A stretch of DNA of 64,000 nt, taken from Bordetella ansorpii. Its GTDB lineage: Bacteria > Pseudomonadota > Gammaproteobacteria > Burkholderiales > Burkholderiaceae_B. Under the pieces are notes generated by a model that saw nothing but the letters and a program-made list of their open reading frames with translations, was not told where the DNA came from and ran no database searches. The position numbers and the translations under genes were made by a program. Below, one piece after another: positions 27,252 through 35,325 of this stretch. The stretch is taken from positions 248,001-312,000 of the forward strand of contig NZ_FKIF01000009.1 of assembly GCF_900078705.1 (NCBI RefSeq), in the 5' to 3' direction. Position 1 is the stretch's first letter, and each line of letters begins with the position of its first letter.

Positions 27252-28229
27252 TTAGAGGGTCAGGATGATCTTGCCGATGTTTTCACCCGACTCCATCATG
27301 GCGTGGCCGGCTGCCGCCTGCTCCAGCGGCAGCGTGGCGTGGACCACGGGCTTGATGGCCCCCGACTCGAGCAGCGGCCACACGCGGGCCTGCAGGGCGC
27401 GCGCGATCCGGCCCTTGAAGGCCACCGGGCGCGGACGCAGCGTGGAGCCGGTAATGGTGAGGCGCCGGCGCAACACGTGATTGCAGTCGACCTGCGCCTG
27501 GGCGCCGCCCAGCAACGCGATGATGACGATGCGGCCATCGTCGGCCAGGCATTTGATGTTGCGGGGAATGTAGTCGCCCGCCACCATGTCCAGGATGACG
27601 TCGACGCCGGCGCCGCCCGTGGCGTCGAGCACTTCCTTCACGAAGTCCTGCGACTTGTAGTTGATGCCCTTGGTGGCGCCCAGTTCCTCGACGGCGCGCA
27701 CGCGGTCGTCGCTGCCCACCGTGGCATACACCGGGTTGCCCATGGCGCGCGCGATCTGGATGGCCGTGGTGCCGATGCCGCTGGCCCCGCCGTGCACCAG
27801 CAGCGCCTCGCCTTCGGCCAGTTGGCCGCGGTCGAACACGTTGCTCCAGACGGTGAAATAGGTCTCGGGCAGGCCCGCGGCCTCGATCAGGCTCAGGCCC
27901 TTGGGGATCGGCAGGCACTGCAGGGCAGGCGCCACGCAGTACTCGGCATAGCCGCCGCCCGCCACCAGCGCGCACACCGGGTCGCCCAGCGCGAAACCGC
28001 CGGCCGCGGCATCGCCCGCGACGATTTCGCCCGCGACTTCCAGGCCCGGCAGGTCGGAAGCTCCGGGCGGCGGGGCGTAGTTGCCCTTGCGCTGGAACAC
28101 GTCGGGCCGGTTGATGCCGGCCGCGGCCACCTTGATCAGCACTTCGCCCGGACCGGGCTCGGGCATGGGGCGCTCGACCGGCACCAGTACTTCAGGGCCA
28201 CCGGGCTTGGAAATCTCGACTGCACGCAT
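27252..28229 (-). CDS. NAD(P)H-quinone oxidoreductase, zeta-crystallin type
   Basis: A 325-residue medium-chain dehydrogenase/reductase of the QOR/PIG3 type. It begins MRAVEISKPGGPEVLVPVER. The nucleotide fold motif is ALLVHGGASGIGTTAIQIA, and no zinc-ligand cysteine pattern is present. It reduces quinones or enones with NADPH. ATG 28229 has GGAGG 7 bases upstream. In relatives this gene sits between pnp and tpiA; here pnp is 30 kb away. Confidence 0.92.
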   Translation of the reverse strand: MRAVEISKPGGPEVLVPVERPMPEPGPGEVLIKVAAAGINRPDVFQRKGNYAPPPGASDLPGLEVAGEIVAGDAAAGGFALGDPVCALVAGGGYAEYCVAPALQCLPIPKGLSLIEAAGLPETYFTVWSNVFDRGQLAEGEALLVHGGASGIGTTAIQIARAMGNPVYATVGSDDRVRAVEELGATKGINYKSQDFVKEVLDATGGAGVDVILDMVAGDYIPRNIKCLADDGRIVIIALLGGAQAQVDCNHVLRRRLTITGSTLRPRPVAFKGRIARALQARVWPLLESGAIKPVVHATLPLEQAAAGHAMMESGENIGKIILTL

Positions 28230-28414
28230 GGGAATGCCTCCAACTTGGTTGAGGCGTCCATTATCCCGCTGTTTGCGGCGATCCACGAAACCGCAACGGC
28301 CACACGGCAGACGCCCGCCGCCGGGATGGATTATGATTGCAGCCCTTCAGTGACCAACGGGCGCTCATGGCGCACGGCTGTCCGCTCCGGCCAGCGCGAG
28401 TCACGAATGCAGCA

Positions 28415-28502
28415 GGAAGCGTGGCAGAGTGGTCGATTGCACCGGTCTTGAAAACCGGCAACGGGCAACCGTTCGTGAGTTCGAATCTCACCGCTTCCGC
28501 CA
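28415..28502 (+). tRNA. tRNA-Ser (anticodon UGA)
   Basis: An 88-base class II tRNA. The acceptor GGAAGCG pairs with CGCTTCC, followed by G and encoded CCA. The anticodon stem CCGGT/ACCGG holds the loop CTTGAAA with anticodon TGA. A long variable arm (AACGGGCAACCGTT) and T-arm GTGAGTTCGAATCTCAC are present. Confidence 0.97.
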
Positions 28503-28623
28503 GCGAATCGAGGCGCCGGCAAGGCAGGCCTGATTGGCACACAGTGGTCCGCGACGCGGATGGCAATGCATCATGCATGCCCCAGTCGGCCACGAAGCGG
28601 GCCAGAAACGTGATGCGAGAACC

Positions 28624-29094
28624 ATGACCGCTACGTTCTTCGGTGAGGCGCTGGACGAGGAGCGCCTGCTGCGCCCCGCCTACCTCCATGCGCGCGGCTA
28701 TACGGCCCGCATCTTTCCCGATGTGCTCGACAAGGACGGGTTGATTGCGCTGGCCACGATGGCGGGCAATGCCGACGCCCCCATCCACATCCATCATGCC
28801 GAGTTCGGAAAACCGCAACAGACCATCGTCACCGCAGGCACCGACCGCGCATGGCGGGCGTTCTTCGACGTGTCCTACGCGGACGTCATCCTGGCGTTCG
28901 CGTCAGGCCCGCTTTTCGCCTGGCTGCCATCCGGCGAACGCTTTCACGTCGTGTTCGGTCCCGAGACGATCATCGGCGGTTCGTGGGACCGTGAAGGCCT
29001 GAGCCGCGACTTCCTCGCATTCGTCGAGGATTCTGGCCTGACCGCGAAGGGAAAACAGTTCCTGCGGGATGCCCATGCGCGATATCTGATCTGA
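28624..29094 (+). CDS. hypothetical protein downstream of tRNA-Ser
   Basis: A 156-residue cytosolic protein I do not recognise. It starts MTATFFGEALDEERLLRPAY and has no signal peptide or membrane helix. It looks like a small alpha/beta fold, with strand-rich segments such as RAFFDVSYADVILAFASGPL. Codon usage looks like its neighbours. The next small gene begins 5 bases after its stop, so the two are probably co-transcribed. The position just after tRNA-Ser and before a bidirectional terminator suggests a small accessory cassette. ATG 28624 gives the compact form; an upstream in-frame start at 28534 begins within 32 bases of the tRNA. Confidence 0.6.
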   Translation: MTATFFGEALDEERLLRPAYLHARGYTARIFPDVLDKDGLIALATMAGNADAPIHIHHAEFGKPQQTIVTAGTDRAWRAFFDVSYADVILAFASGPLFAWLPSGERFHVVFGPETIIGGSWDREGLSRDFLAFVEDSGLTAKGKQFLRDAHARYLI

Positions 29095-29099
29095 GCCCC

Positions 29100-29351
29100 A
29101 TGCGCCTGTTCAAGACCCGCCCTGCCGCTGTCACCCGCCGCGTTCCCCGCGAGGACGAATTTCCGCCCGGCTCCACCTTCCATATCAAGGAATTCGATGT
29201 GCCGCTGGTGCATGTGCCGGGCCAGGGCTGGTTCAACTGGTTCGGCGGCGCGCCACGCGCCTATGACATCAACGGGCTGAAACTCGGCAACAACTGGCCG
29301 GCGCAGGACTTCCAGGAATGGGCGACGTTGGTGCGGGATTCGCTGCCCTGA
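29100..29351 (+). CDS. small hypothetical protein, pair with 28624-29094
   Basis: An 83-residue basic protein starting MRLFKTRPAAVTRRVPREDE, rich in aromatic residues (GQGWFNWFGG). It shows no recognised domain, signal peptide or membrane helix. It begins 5 bases after the preceding unknown gene, so it is probably in a two-gene operon. There is no obvious Shine-Dalgarno sequence, which fits translational coupling. A hairpin terminator follows 38 bases after the stop. Confidence 0.5.
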   Translation: MRLFKTRPAAVTRRVPREDEFPPGSTFHIKEFDVPLVHVPGQGWFNWFGGAPRAYDINGLKLGNNWPAQDFQEWATLVRDSLP

Positions 29352-29389
29352 AAACGCTCCACACAGCCGTCGCACGCACGGACCAATGA

Positions 29390-29419
29390 AAATGGCCGCG
29401 ACTTGCGTCGCGGCCATTT
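29390..29419. terminator. bidirectional hairpin terminator
   Basis: AAATGGCCGCGAC pairs perfectly with GTCGCGGCCATTT (13 bp, TTGC loop) between the convergent small gene (end 29351) and the ParB-like gene (end 29474). The A/T ends give short T-runs on both strands. Confidence 0.75.
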
Positions 29420-29473
29420 CACATCATCGACGCGAGCGTCCGCGCGTCCGAAGACGCATGGTCCCGCCCGATA

Positions 29474-30826
29474 TCAATAGCCCCAGCACGTACCTGCGGC
29501 AGGCTTGCCGCAGGTGCGATAGTGTGCCGAATACCACAGCTTGCCGGCCTTGCGCGACTCGCCGTTGTTCTTCACGTCGCCGCGCGACAGCTCGTCCAGT
29601 TCCGTCAGGGCGTCGTCGGTCTCGTCGGCGTCGGCGCCCAGGGTGATGTGGCCCAGGCTGGCGGCCGTGTAGTCGCCATAGACCACGTCGGTGCCGCTCA
29701 ACTTCATCATCTGCAGCGTGACGTCGCGAACGGCGGCCGAGTAGCTGATGTTGCTGTCGCCGGCTACCGCCTCGTACGTGCCGGGAGTGGTGGCGCTCTC
29801 TTCGATCGTGCTCTTGGCCAGCACGTCGGTCAGGCCGGCCGTCGTCGTGGAGGACAGCGCGTAGTACGGCAGGACGCGGATCTGCGTGCCCATGACCTGC
29901 TGCTGGCGGCGGATCCAGTCGCCCCACAGGAATTCGGCGAACTCGGGCAGGTCGCCCTGCTTGTAGGCGATGTCGCGGGTGAAGTAGACCAGCGAACGGT
30001 ACTTGTCTTCCGACATGCCGCCCGGCTCGGTGTCGTTGGCCATGCCCAGGCGCGTCGGCAGCTGGTCGACGGTGATGGGGTTGTTGTCGCCATCGACCAG
30101 CCAGGCCTGCTTCTGGTCGACCATCTTCTGCCAGAAGGCTTCCTTGGTGGCGATGTCGCTGTAGTTGGCCGACACGCGCACATACACGTCGAGCTCGGGG
30201 CCGCCGTCGAAGATCTCGCGCAGGGCGCTGAACGAATGATGGCCGTCGGTCAGGTACAGATTGCCGTCGTAGCCGATCACGACCGTCTTCATCACGGCCT
30301 TGTCGTCGGGATCCGCGCCCGGCTCGCTGTCGCACTGGAACGAACTCAGGTCGGCCAGCGTCGCGGCGCGCGCCTCGGCGATGGTGGCGAAACCGCCGAA
30401 ATCATGCTGGCCGGTGTCCTCGCAGTAGTCGCCGAACTTCTTGCCGACCGTGTCGTTGATGTAGTCCAGTTGCGAATCCGGATCGGCGGTCCACGTGGGG
30501 CGGTCGAAGTCGCCCTGCCAGCGGCCGAGCTTGTAGTAGATCTGGTCGTAGCCCAGCGACGGCTGCGTGGGGATCAGTTCCTTGATCTTGACCTTCAGGA
30601 TGTCGCCCTCGGCGGCCTTCAGGTAGGCCTGGTTGCGCGTATCGCCGGGCGCGGGCGCTTCGGGCGTCGGCTGCGTGACCGGGGTGTCGTCGGCGACTTC
30701 GTCGTCATCGTCGCTGCCGCCGCAAGCGGCCAGGGCCAGGGGCAGCAGGGCCAGCGCGGCCACGCGGGCGGCACGGCGGTGCAGTTGGAACCAGGGTTGG
30801 GACGGGGAGGCGGTAGGGATGGGCAT
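29474..30826 (-). CDS. ParB/Srx-like domain lipoprotein
   Basis: A 450-residue putative lipoprotein. The N-terminus has a hydrophobic stretch ending in lipobox LALAACGG, followed by an acidic linker (SDDDDEVADD). The next 180 residues match the ParB-like/sulfiredoxin fold (ParBc_2): VKIKELIPTQPSLGYDQI, then YDGNLYLTDGHHSFSALREI with the D-G-H-H signature. The C-terminal half is unassigned. Secreted or surface ParB-like proteins of this type are widespread but their function is unknown. ATG 30826 is chosen because it places the signal peptide correctly. The gene is monocistronic and convergent with the small pair. Confidence 0.75.
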   Translation of the reverse strand: MPIPTASPSQPWFQLHRRAARVAALALLPLALAACGGSDDDDEVADDTPVTQPTPEAPAPGDTRNQAYLKAAEGDILKVKIKELIPTQPSLGYDQIYYKLGRWQGDFDRPTWTADPDSQLDYINDTVGKKFGDYCEDTGQHDFGGFATIAEARAATLADLSSFQCDSEPGADPDDKAVMKTVVIGYDGNLYLTDGHHSFSALREIFDGGPELDVYVRVSANYSDIATKEAFWQKMVDQKQAWLVDGDNNPITVDQLPTRLGMANDTEPGGMSEDKYRSLVYFTRDIAYKQGDLPEFAEFLWGDWIRRQQQVMGTQIRVLPYYALSSTTTAGLTDVLAKSTIEESATTPGTYEAVAGDSNISYSAAVRDVTLQMMKLSGTDVVYGDYTAASLGHITLGADADETDDALTELDELSRGDVKNNGESRKAGKLWYSAHYRTCGKPAAGTCWGY

Positions 30827-30997
30827 GGCTGCTCTTTGGCTCTGGTGGCTGTTTGGGAAGGGTGTCATCCTGTGGTTGCAATGTGTCACCAGGATTGCAA
30901 GATGTGATTCCGTCGCAAATGCCCCACTGCAGGCCGGTGGTATAGTTGCCGCCTCTTTCGGCCCGGATCCGGCGCATGCCCGGTCATCGCGCGCCGC

Positions 30998-31082
30998 GCA
31001 TCCATGGCGAAATTGGTAGACGCAAGGGACTTAAAATCCCTCGCCGCAAGGCGTCCCGGTTCGATCCCGGGTGGATGCACCA
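30998..31082 (+). tRNA. tRNA-Leu (anticodon UAA)
   Basis: An 85-base class II tRNA. The acceptor GCATCCA pairs with TGGATGC, with encoded A-CCA. The anticodon stem AGGGA/TCCCT holds the loop CTTAAAA with anticodon TAA. A variable arm (CGCCGCAAGGCGT) and T-arm CCGGTTCGATCCCGG are present. Confidence 0.97.
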
Positions 31083-31212
31083 GCCCTCTCCTCCCCCTTT
31101 TCAGGCCGCCCGTTTCAGGGTTATACCTGTCGCGGCGCCCGATTGTTAACGGTACCATCGGGCTGGATGGCATTCCGTCACTGGCAGGTCTACTCCGGAC
31201 TCCGGCACAGGC

Positions 31213-32307
31213 ATGGGCGACACCACGAGGGAAGAAGCAGAGATCGTCGGCAAGCTGTATTCCGGAATTCTGCACAAAGACCAATGGCACGCGGCCCTGA
31301 AGGCCGTCTGTACGCACGTCGGCGGGCAACATTCGGCGCTGATGCTGCTGGAGCCGCCCGGCCGCGTGGTGGTGGCCGATACGCCCGATCTGCCGCAACC
31401 GGTCATCGACGACTACGAAACCTATTACGCGGCGCACGACCCTGGCCACGAGTTCGCCCCCCGGACGCCGGTGGGCGAGTGCTACGTCGACCACCGCGAT
31501 TTCGGCGAAGCCCGCATGCGGGCCTCCGAGTTCTACCAGGATTTCTTCCATCGCCACGGCATGGGCGCCCTGATGTGCGCGCCCATGGTGCGCCTGCCCG
31601 GCGCGCAGTGGTACATCTCGTTCCAGCGCGCCAAGGATCGCGGGCCGTTCGCCGCCGAAGACGAGCGCGCGCTGCTGCGGCTGGTGCCGCACCTGCGCGA
31701 GTCGATCCGGCTGCGGCTGCGCCTGTCGGACATGGAGCGCCAGGCCGCGCTGACCAAGACCTCCCTGGATGCGATCGCCGCGCCATTGCTCGTCGCCGAT
31801 GCGCAGGGCCACGTGGCGCTGGCCAATGCCGCTGGCGAACAATGGCAGGCGCAGCATGGCAAGAAGCTGCGTGCCCTCGCGAATTGGCAACGCGTGCTGC
31901 ACACGGCCTGTGGCCGCCATGGACCGGCGCGGGCAGCCGCCTTCCGCCTGCACAACCCCAGCGACGACTACGTCGTGGCCACGCCGCTGGCCCCCGATCA
32001 CGGTCATGCGGCCTCCCACACGCAGCCGCTGGCGCTCGTGCTGGTGCGCAGCGCCGCGGGGCAGCCGCTGTCCCTGCAAGGCAGCCTCGCCGATCTGTTC
32101 CGGCTGACGCCCGCCGAGGCGCGCCTGCTGGAACTGCTGCAACAGGACCTGAGCCTGGCGCAGGCCGCCGAATCGCTGGGCGTGTCGTACGCCACGGTGA
32201 AGACGCAACTGGCCTCGCTGTTCCACAAGACCGGCACGCGCCGCCAGGCCGAGTTGCTGCTGCTGGTCACACGCCTGAGCATGGCGGCCGAAGCCGCGGC
32301 CAGTTAG
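31213..32307 (+). CDS. LuxR-family transcriptional regulator
   Basis: A 364-residue regulator. The first 180 residues look like a GAF/autoinducer-type sensor fold, and a PAS-like segment follows (LDAIAAPLLVADAQGHVALAN). The C-terminal GerE helix-turn-helix is FRLTPAEARLLELL then LGVSYATVKTQLASLFHKTG (residues about 298-345). The ligand is unknown. No luxI-like synthase or sensor kinase is adjacent, so it is an orphan. It begins 130 bases after tRNA-Leu. Confidence 0.85.
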   Translation: MGDTTREEAEIVGKLYSGILHKDQWHAALKAVCTHVGGQHSALMLLEPPGRVVVADTPDLPQPVIDDYETYYAAHDPGHEFAPRTPVGECYVDHRDFGEARMRASEFYQDFFHRHGMGALMCAPMVRLPGAQWYISFQRAKDRGPFAAEDERALLRLVPHLRESIRLRLRLSDMERQAALTKTSLDAIAAPLLVADAQGHVALANAAGEQWQAQHGKKLRALANWQRVLHTACGRHGPARAAAFRLHNPSDDYVVATPLAPDHGHAASHTQPLALVLVRSAAGQPLSLQGSLADLFRLTPAEARLLELLQQDLSLAQAAESLGVSYATVKTQLASLFHKTGTRRQAELLLLVTRLSMAAEAAAS

Positions 32308-32449
32308 GTCGCGGTCCGATCGGCAGGCCTGCGCGCGCCGCGCCTGCCGTTCCAGCGGGACCTCTGGCCAGCCTGGATTTGCGCATCGGGCGGCGTGGCG
32401 CAACAATCGCGGCACTCCGTTCTCCGCCGCCACGCCGCTTCGCTCCGCA

Positions 32450-33055
32450 ATGTCTACTGCCTCGCCGCCTTTCGTCGTCCTGGACGCCTGCGTACTGATG
32501 TCCACGGTGCTTCGCCAGCTACTGCTGCGCGTGGCCGACCTGGGGGTGTTCCAACCCGTGTGGACGGAGCGCATCGGCGAGGAATGGCGGCGCAACGCCG
32601 CGCGCCTGTGGCAGGTGCCGCCGGACATGCTGGCCGAGCGATGGGACGCCATGAACCAGCGCTTTCCCGGCGCGATGGAATCGGACATCCAGGCCTACGA
32701 GGCCGTGCTGCGCTACAGCGATCCCAAGGACTTCCACGTGATCGCGGCGGGCCTGGCCCGCCGGGCGCGCTGCGGCCTGCAACACACGCCGACGGTGCGC
32801 GTGATGACCTGGAACCTGAAGGACTTCAACCGTTCGGAACTGCGCCGGCAAGGGCTGGACGCCTTTGCGCCCGACCACTTCCTGGCGCAGTGGTGGCAGG
32901 CCGACGCGCAGAAACTGGAGGCCGCGGTGCGGCAGGTGTCCGAAGACTATGTGGCGCTGGGCCGCGAGCCCGAGCCGCTGGAAAACACCCTGCATCGCGA
33001 GCGGCTGCACCGCCTGAAGAAGCTGGTGTCGGCGCAGGGCCACCAGCAAGGCTGA
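32450..33055 (+). CDS. PIN-domain protein, orphan
   Basis: A 201-residue protein with a PIN-type ribonuclease fold. It starts with the acidic strand FVVLDACVLMS (Asp near residue 11), and further acidic motifs are YSDPKDFHVIAAGLA and MTWNLKDFN. PIN proteins are metal-dependent RNases and often toxins. No antitoxin-like small gene is adjacent on either side, so a toxin role is only a guess. It has an 80-residue C-terminal extension beyond the minimal PIN domain. It is convergent with ilvA (26 bases apart). Confidence 0.75.
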   Translation: MSTASPPFVVLDACVLMSTVLRQLLLRVADLGVFQPVWTERIGEEWRRNAARLWQVPPDMLAERWDAMNQRFPGAMESDIQAYEAVLRYSDPKDFHVIAAGLARRARCGLQHTPTVRVMTWNLKDFNRSELRRQGLDAFAPDHFLAQWWQADAQKLEAAVRQVSEDYVALGREPEPLENTLHRERLHRLKKLVSAQGHQQG

Positions 33056-33081
33056 AGCCGCGCAGGCCTGTCCGCCGCGGC

Positions 33082-34299
33082 TCAGTGATCGTGGTTGCTC
33101 GCGGCGAATCCCGCCGCATTCAAGACTTCGATCACTTCCTGGATGTGGTCGGGCCCGCGCGTCTGCAGCACGAAATCCACTTCGACGTTGCGGACCGGCA
33201 GCGATGTGAAGGCGCGCTGGTGATGCACTTCCGTGATGTTGGCGTGCGCATCGGCGATCAGCTTGGTGGCGTGCGCCAGCGCGCCCGGCAGGTCGCGCAG
33301 ATCGACGCGGATGCGGGCCAGGCGGCCCGCGCGGACCATGCCGCGTTCGATCAGCTCGCCCAGCATCAGCGGATCGATGTTGCCGCCGGTCAGCACCAGC
33401 CCGATGCGCTTGCCCCGGAAGTCGGTGCGGCCAGCGGCCTGGGCCTGCAGCAGCGCGGCAAGGCCCGCGGCGCCCGCGCCTTCCACCACGGTCTTCTCGA
33501 TTTCCAGCAACACCACGATGGCATGTTCGATCTCGCCCTCGCTGACCAGTTCGATACGGTCGACCAGGCGGCGCACGACCTGCTCGGTCAACGTGCCCGG
33601 CGACTTGACGGCAATGCCCTCGGCAATGGTGTAGGCGCCCGAGGCCATGGGCACGTCCCGTATCGCGGCATACATGGACGGGAAGCGCTCGGTCTGCACG
33701 CCGATGATCTCGATATCCGGCTTGATGGCCTTGGCGGCCGTGGCGACGCCGGAAATCAGCCCGCCGCCGCCAATGGCGACCACCAGCATGTCCAGGTCGG
33801 GCCGGGCCTCCATCATTTCCAGCCCCAGCGTGCCCTGCCCCGCCATCACGGCGGGATCGTCGTAGGGGTGGATCATGGCCAGGCCGCGGCTTTGGGCCAG
33901 CTCGTAGCCATGCGCCTTGGCGTCGTCGAAGGTATCGCCGGCCAGCACGACCTCGGCGCCGAAACGCCGGGTGTTGGCGACCTTCACGGTGGGGGTGAAG
34001 CGCGGCATGACGATGACGGCGGGCACGCCCATCCGCTGCGCGTGATAGGCCACGCCCTGGGCGTGGTTGCCCGCCGAGACCGCGATGACGCCCTGCTTGC
34101 GCTCCTGCTCGGACAGCGCCAGCATGCGGTTCAGCGCGCCGCGTTCCTTGAACGAGGCGGTGAACTGCAGGTTCTCGAATTTCAGCCAGATCTCGGCGCC
34201 CAGGATGTCGGACAGCGTGCGCGAGTGCTTGAACGGGGTTTTCTGCACCTGGCCCTGCAACTGGAGGCGGGCGGCTTGGATGGCGGCAAGGTCGATCAC
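33082..34299 (-). CDS. ilvA: threonine ammonia-lyase (threonine deaminase)
   Basis: A 405-residue PLP enzyme converting threonine to 2-oxobutanoate for isoleucine synthesis or threonine catabolism. PLP-binding Lys51 is in FTASFKERGALNR, and the phosphate loop is VAIGGGGLISGVA. One C-terminal ACT domain (RIRVDLRDLPGALAHATKL) is present, as in the shorter ilvA type of about 400 residues, not the 514-residue E. coli form with two ACT-like repeats. The GTG start 34299 follows GGAAAGA by 7 bases. It sits 16 bases after a lipoprotein gene. Confidence 0.92.
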   Translation of the reverse strand: MIDLAAIQAARLQLQGQVQKTPFKHSRTLSDILGAEIWLKFENLQFTASFKERGALNRMLALSEQERKQGVIAVSAGNHAQGVAYHAQRMGVPAVIVMPRFTPTVKVANTRRFGAEVVLAGDTFDDAKAHGYELAQSRGLAMIHPYDDPAVMAGQGTLGLEMMEARPDLDMLVVAIGGGGLISGVATAAKAIKPDIEIIGVQTERFPSMYAAIRDVPMASGAYTIAEGIAVKSPGTLTEQVVRRLVDRIELVSEGEIEHAIVVLLEIEKTVVEGAGAAGLAALLQAQAAGRTDFRGKRIGLVLTGGNIDPLMLGELIERGMVRAGRLARIRVDLRDLPGALAHATKLIADAHANITEVHHQRAFTSLPVRNVEVDFVLQTRGPDHIQEVIEVLNAAGFAASNHDH

Positions 34300-34315
34300 G
34301 ATAGGTCTTTCCGGT

Positions 34316-35071
34316 TCAACGCACGGGCAGGAAATTGAAGAACAGCAGCCCTTGCGCGTAATTGATGCCGATGCGCCGCGTGTTTTCACCCAGCAGGTTG
34401 GCGATGAGATCGAGCCGGCCGACGAGCGCGCCGAACTCGCGCTCGAAGCTGAGGTTGATGGCCTGCGCGGACATCTCGTTGGCCAGCAGCAGCGGTCCGC
34501 CCTGCGGGTTGCGGCGCGAGGCCAGCAGCCACGCGGCGGCCTCGACATTGCGAGCGGCATTGTAGATCCGCTGCCCGTCCAGGGCGTCCGTGGCGTAGAA
34601 GCGGATCTTGCCATCGTGGGCGGCCAGGATGGTGTCGGCCAGGCCGTAGACGAACGCCGCCACGCGGTCGCCCTGGTAGGCCGGGTCCAGCGCCACCGCC
34701 AGCACCTGGATGTCGCGCAGGCCGGCCAGGCCCGGCGGCGGGCGCCGTTGCTCGATCATGCCGCGCACGCGGGCGATGGCGGCCGCCTGGTCGGCCTGCC
34801 CCGCCTTGCGCCATTCGCGCGGATTGCGGCGGTAGAGCTTGTCCAGCAGCGTGTACAGACTGGACAGGTTGTCCCGCATGGCCAGCGTGACCGTGCGGTT
34901 GAAATCGGTCTGCATCAACTGGTCGGCCGACATGCCTTCCTGGCGCGGGCCCTGGGCAGACGCGCCCGACGGCGCGGTGCCCTGAGGCATGACGCACCCC
35001 GCCAGCAGCATCGCGCTGACCAATCCGCTGGCCAACCCGATCACGCGCACCGTCAACAGCCGACTTGCCAT
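34316..35071 (-). CDS. hypothetical lipoprotein upstream of ilvA
   Basis: A 251-residue predicted lipoprotein: signal helix VIGLASGLVSAMLLAGC with lipobox LLAGC. The mature part is alpha-helical and contains repeated asparagine/leucine-rich segments (TLAMRDNLSSLYTLLDKLYR, RRIGINYAQGLLFFNFLPVR). I do not recognise a domain. It is co-directional with ilvA, 16 bases apart, so probably co-transcribed, but no functional link is obvious. Upstream is the regulatory gap before the polysaccharide regulator at 35326. Confidence 0.7.
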   Translation of the reverse strand: MASRLLTVRVIGLASGLVSAMLLAGCVMPQGTAPSGASAQGPRQEGMSADQLMQTDFNRTVTLAMRDNLSSLYTLLDKLYRRNPREWRKAGQADQAAAIARVRGMIEQRRPPPGLAGLRDIQVLAVALDPAYQGDRVAAFVYGLADTILAAHDGKIRFYATDALDGQRIYNAARNVEAAAWLLASRRNPQGGPLLLANEMSAQAINLSFEREFGALVGRLDLIANLLGENTRRIGINYAQGLLFFNFLPVR

Positions 35072-35269
35072 CGCCCTCTGTTCCTTCTTCCCACAACGAG
35101 GCTGGCGACCGCGAGCGGATCGCGCAGAGGCCCTGCGCAGGGCCGAGGCACGACTTTACCGGAAATACCGCATCGACAATGCCGCGAGGCCCCGCCCCCC
35201 AACAGCGCATACTCCCCGCCTGCAAATAATTGCACCATTGCCGCCGCCCGACTTCGTATGCTTAAATCC

Positions 35270-35287
35270 AAACACGAACGTGTTTAT
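35270..35287 (+). promoter_or_regulatory. shared operator site A (upstream of winged-helix regulator)
   Basis: AAACAC-GAAC-GTGTTT-AT, a perfect 6-4-6 dyad ending 38 bases before the ATG of the winged-helix regulator. The same core occurs at sites B, C1, C2 and D upstream of polysaccharide genes. In four of the five cases the orientation reads CACRARYGTGTTT toward the downstream gene. Confidence 0.7.
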
Positions 35288-35325
35288 CTTCAAGCCATCC
35301 ATACTTGAAATACCGGGAGATCGAT

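Noticed and set aside
28415-31082. Genomic-island attachment sites at tRNA-Ser or tRNA-Leu(UAA)
   Set aside because: I saw no repeat of either tRNA 3' end downstream, and no integrase gene.
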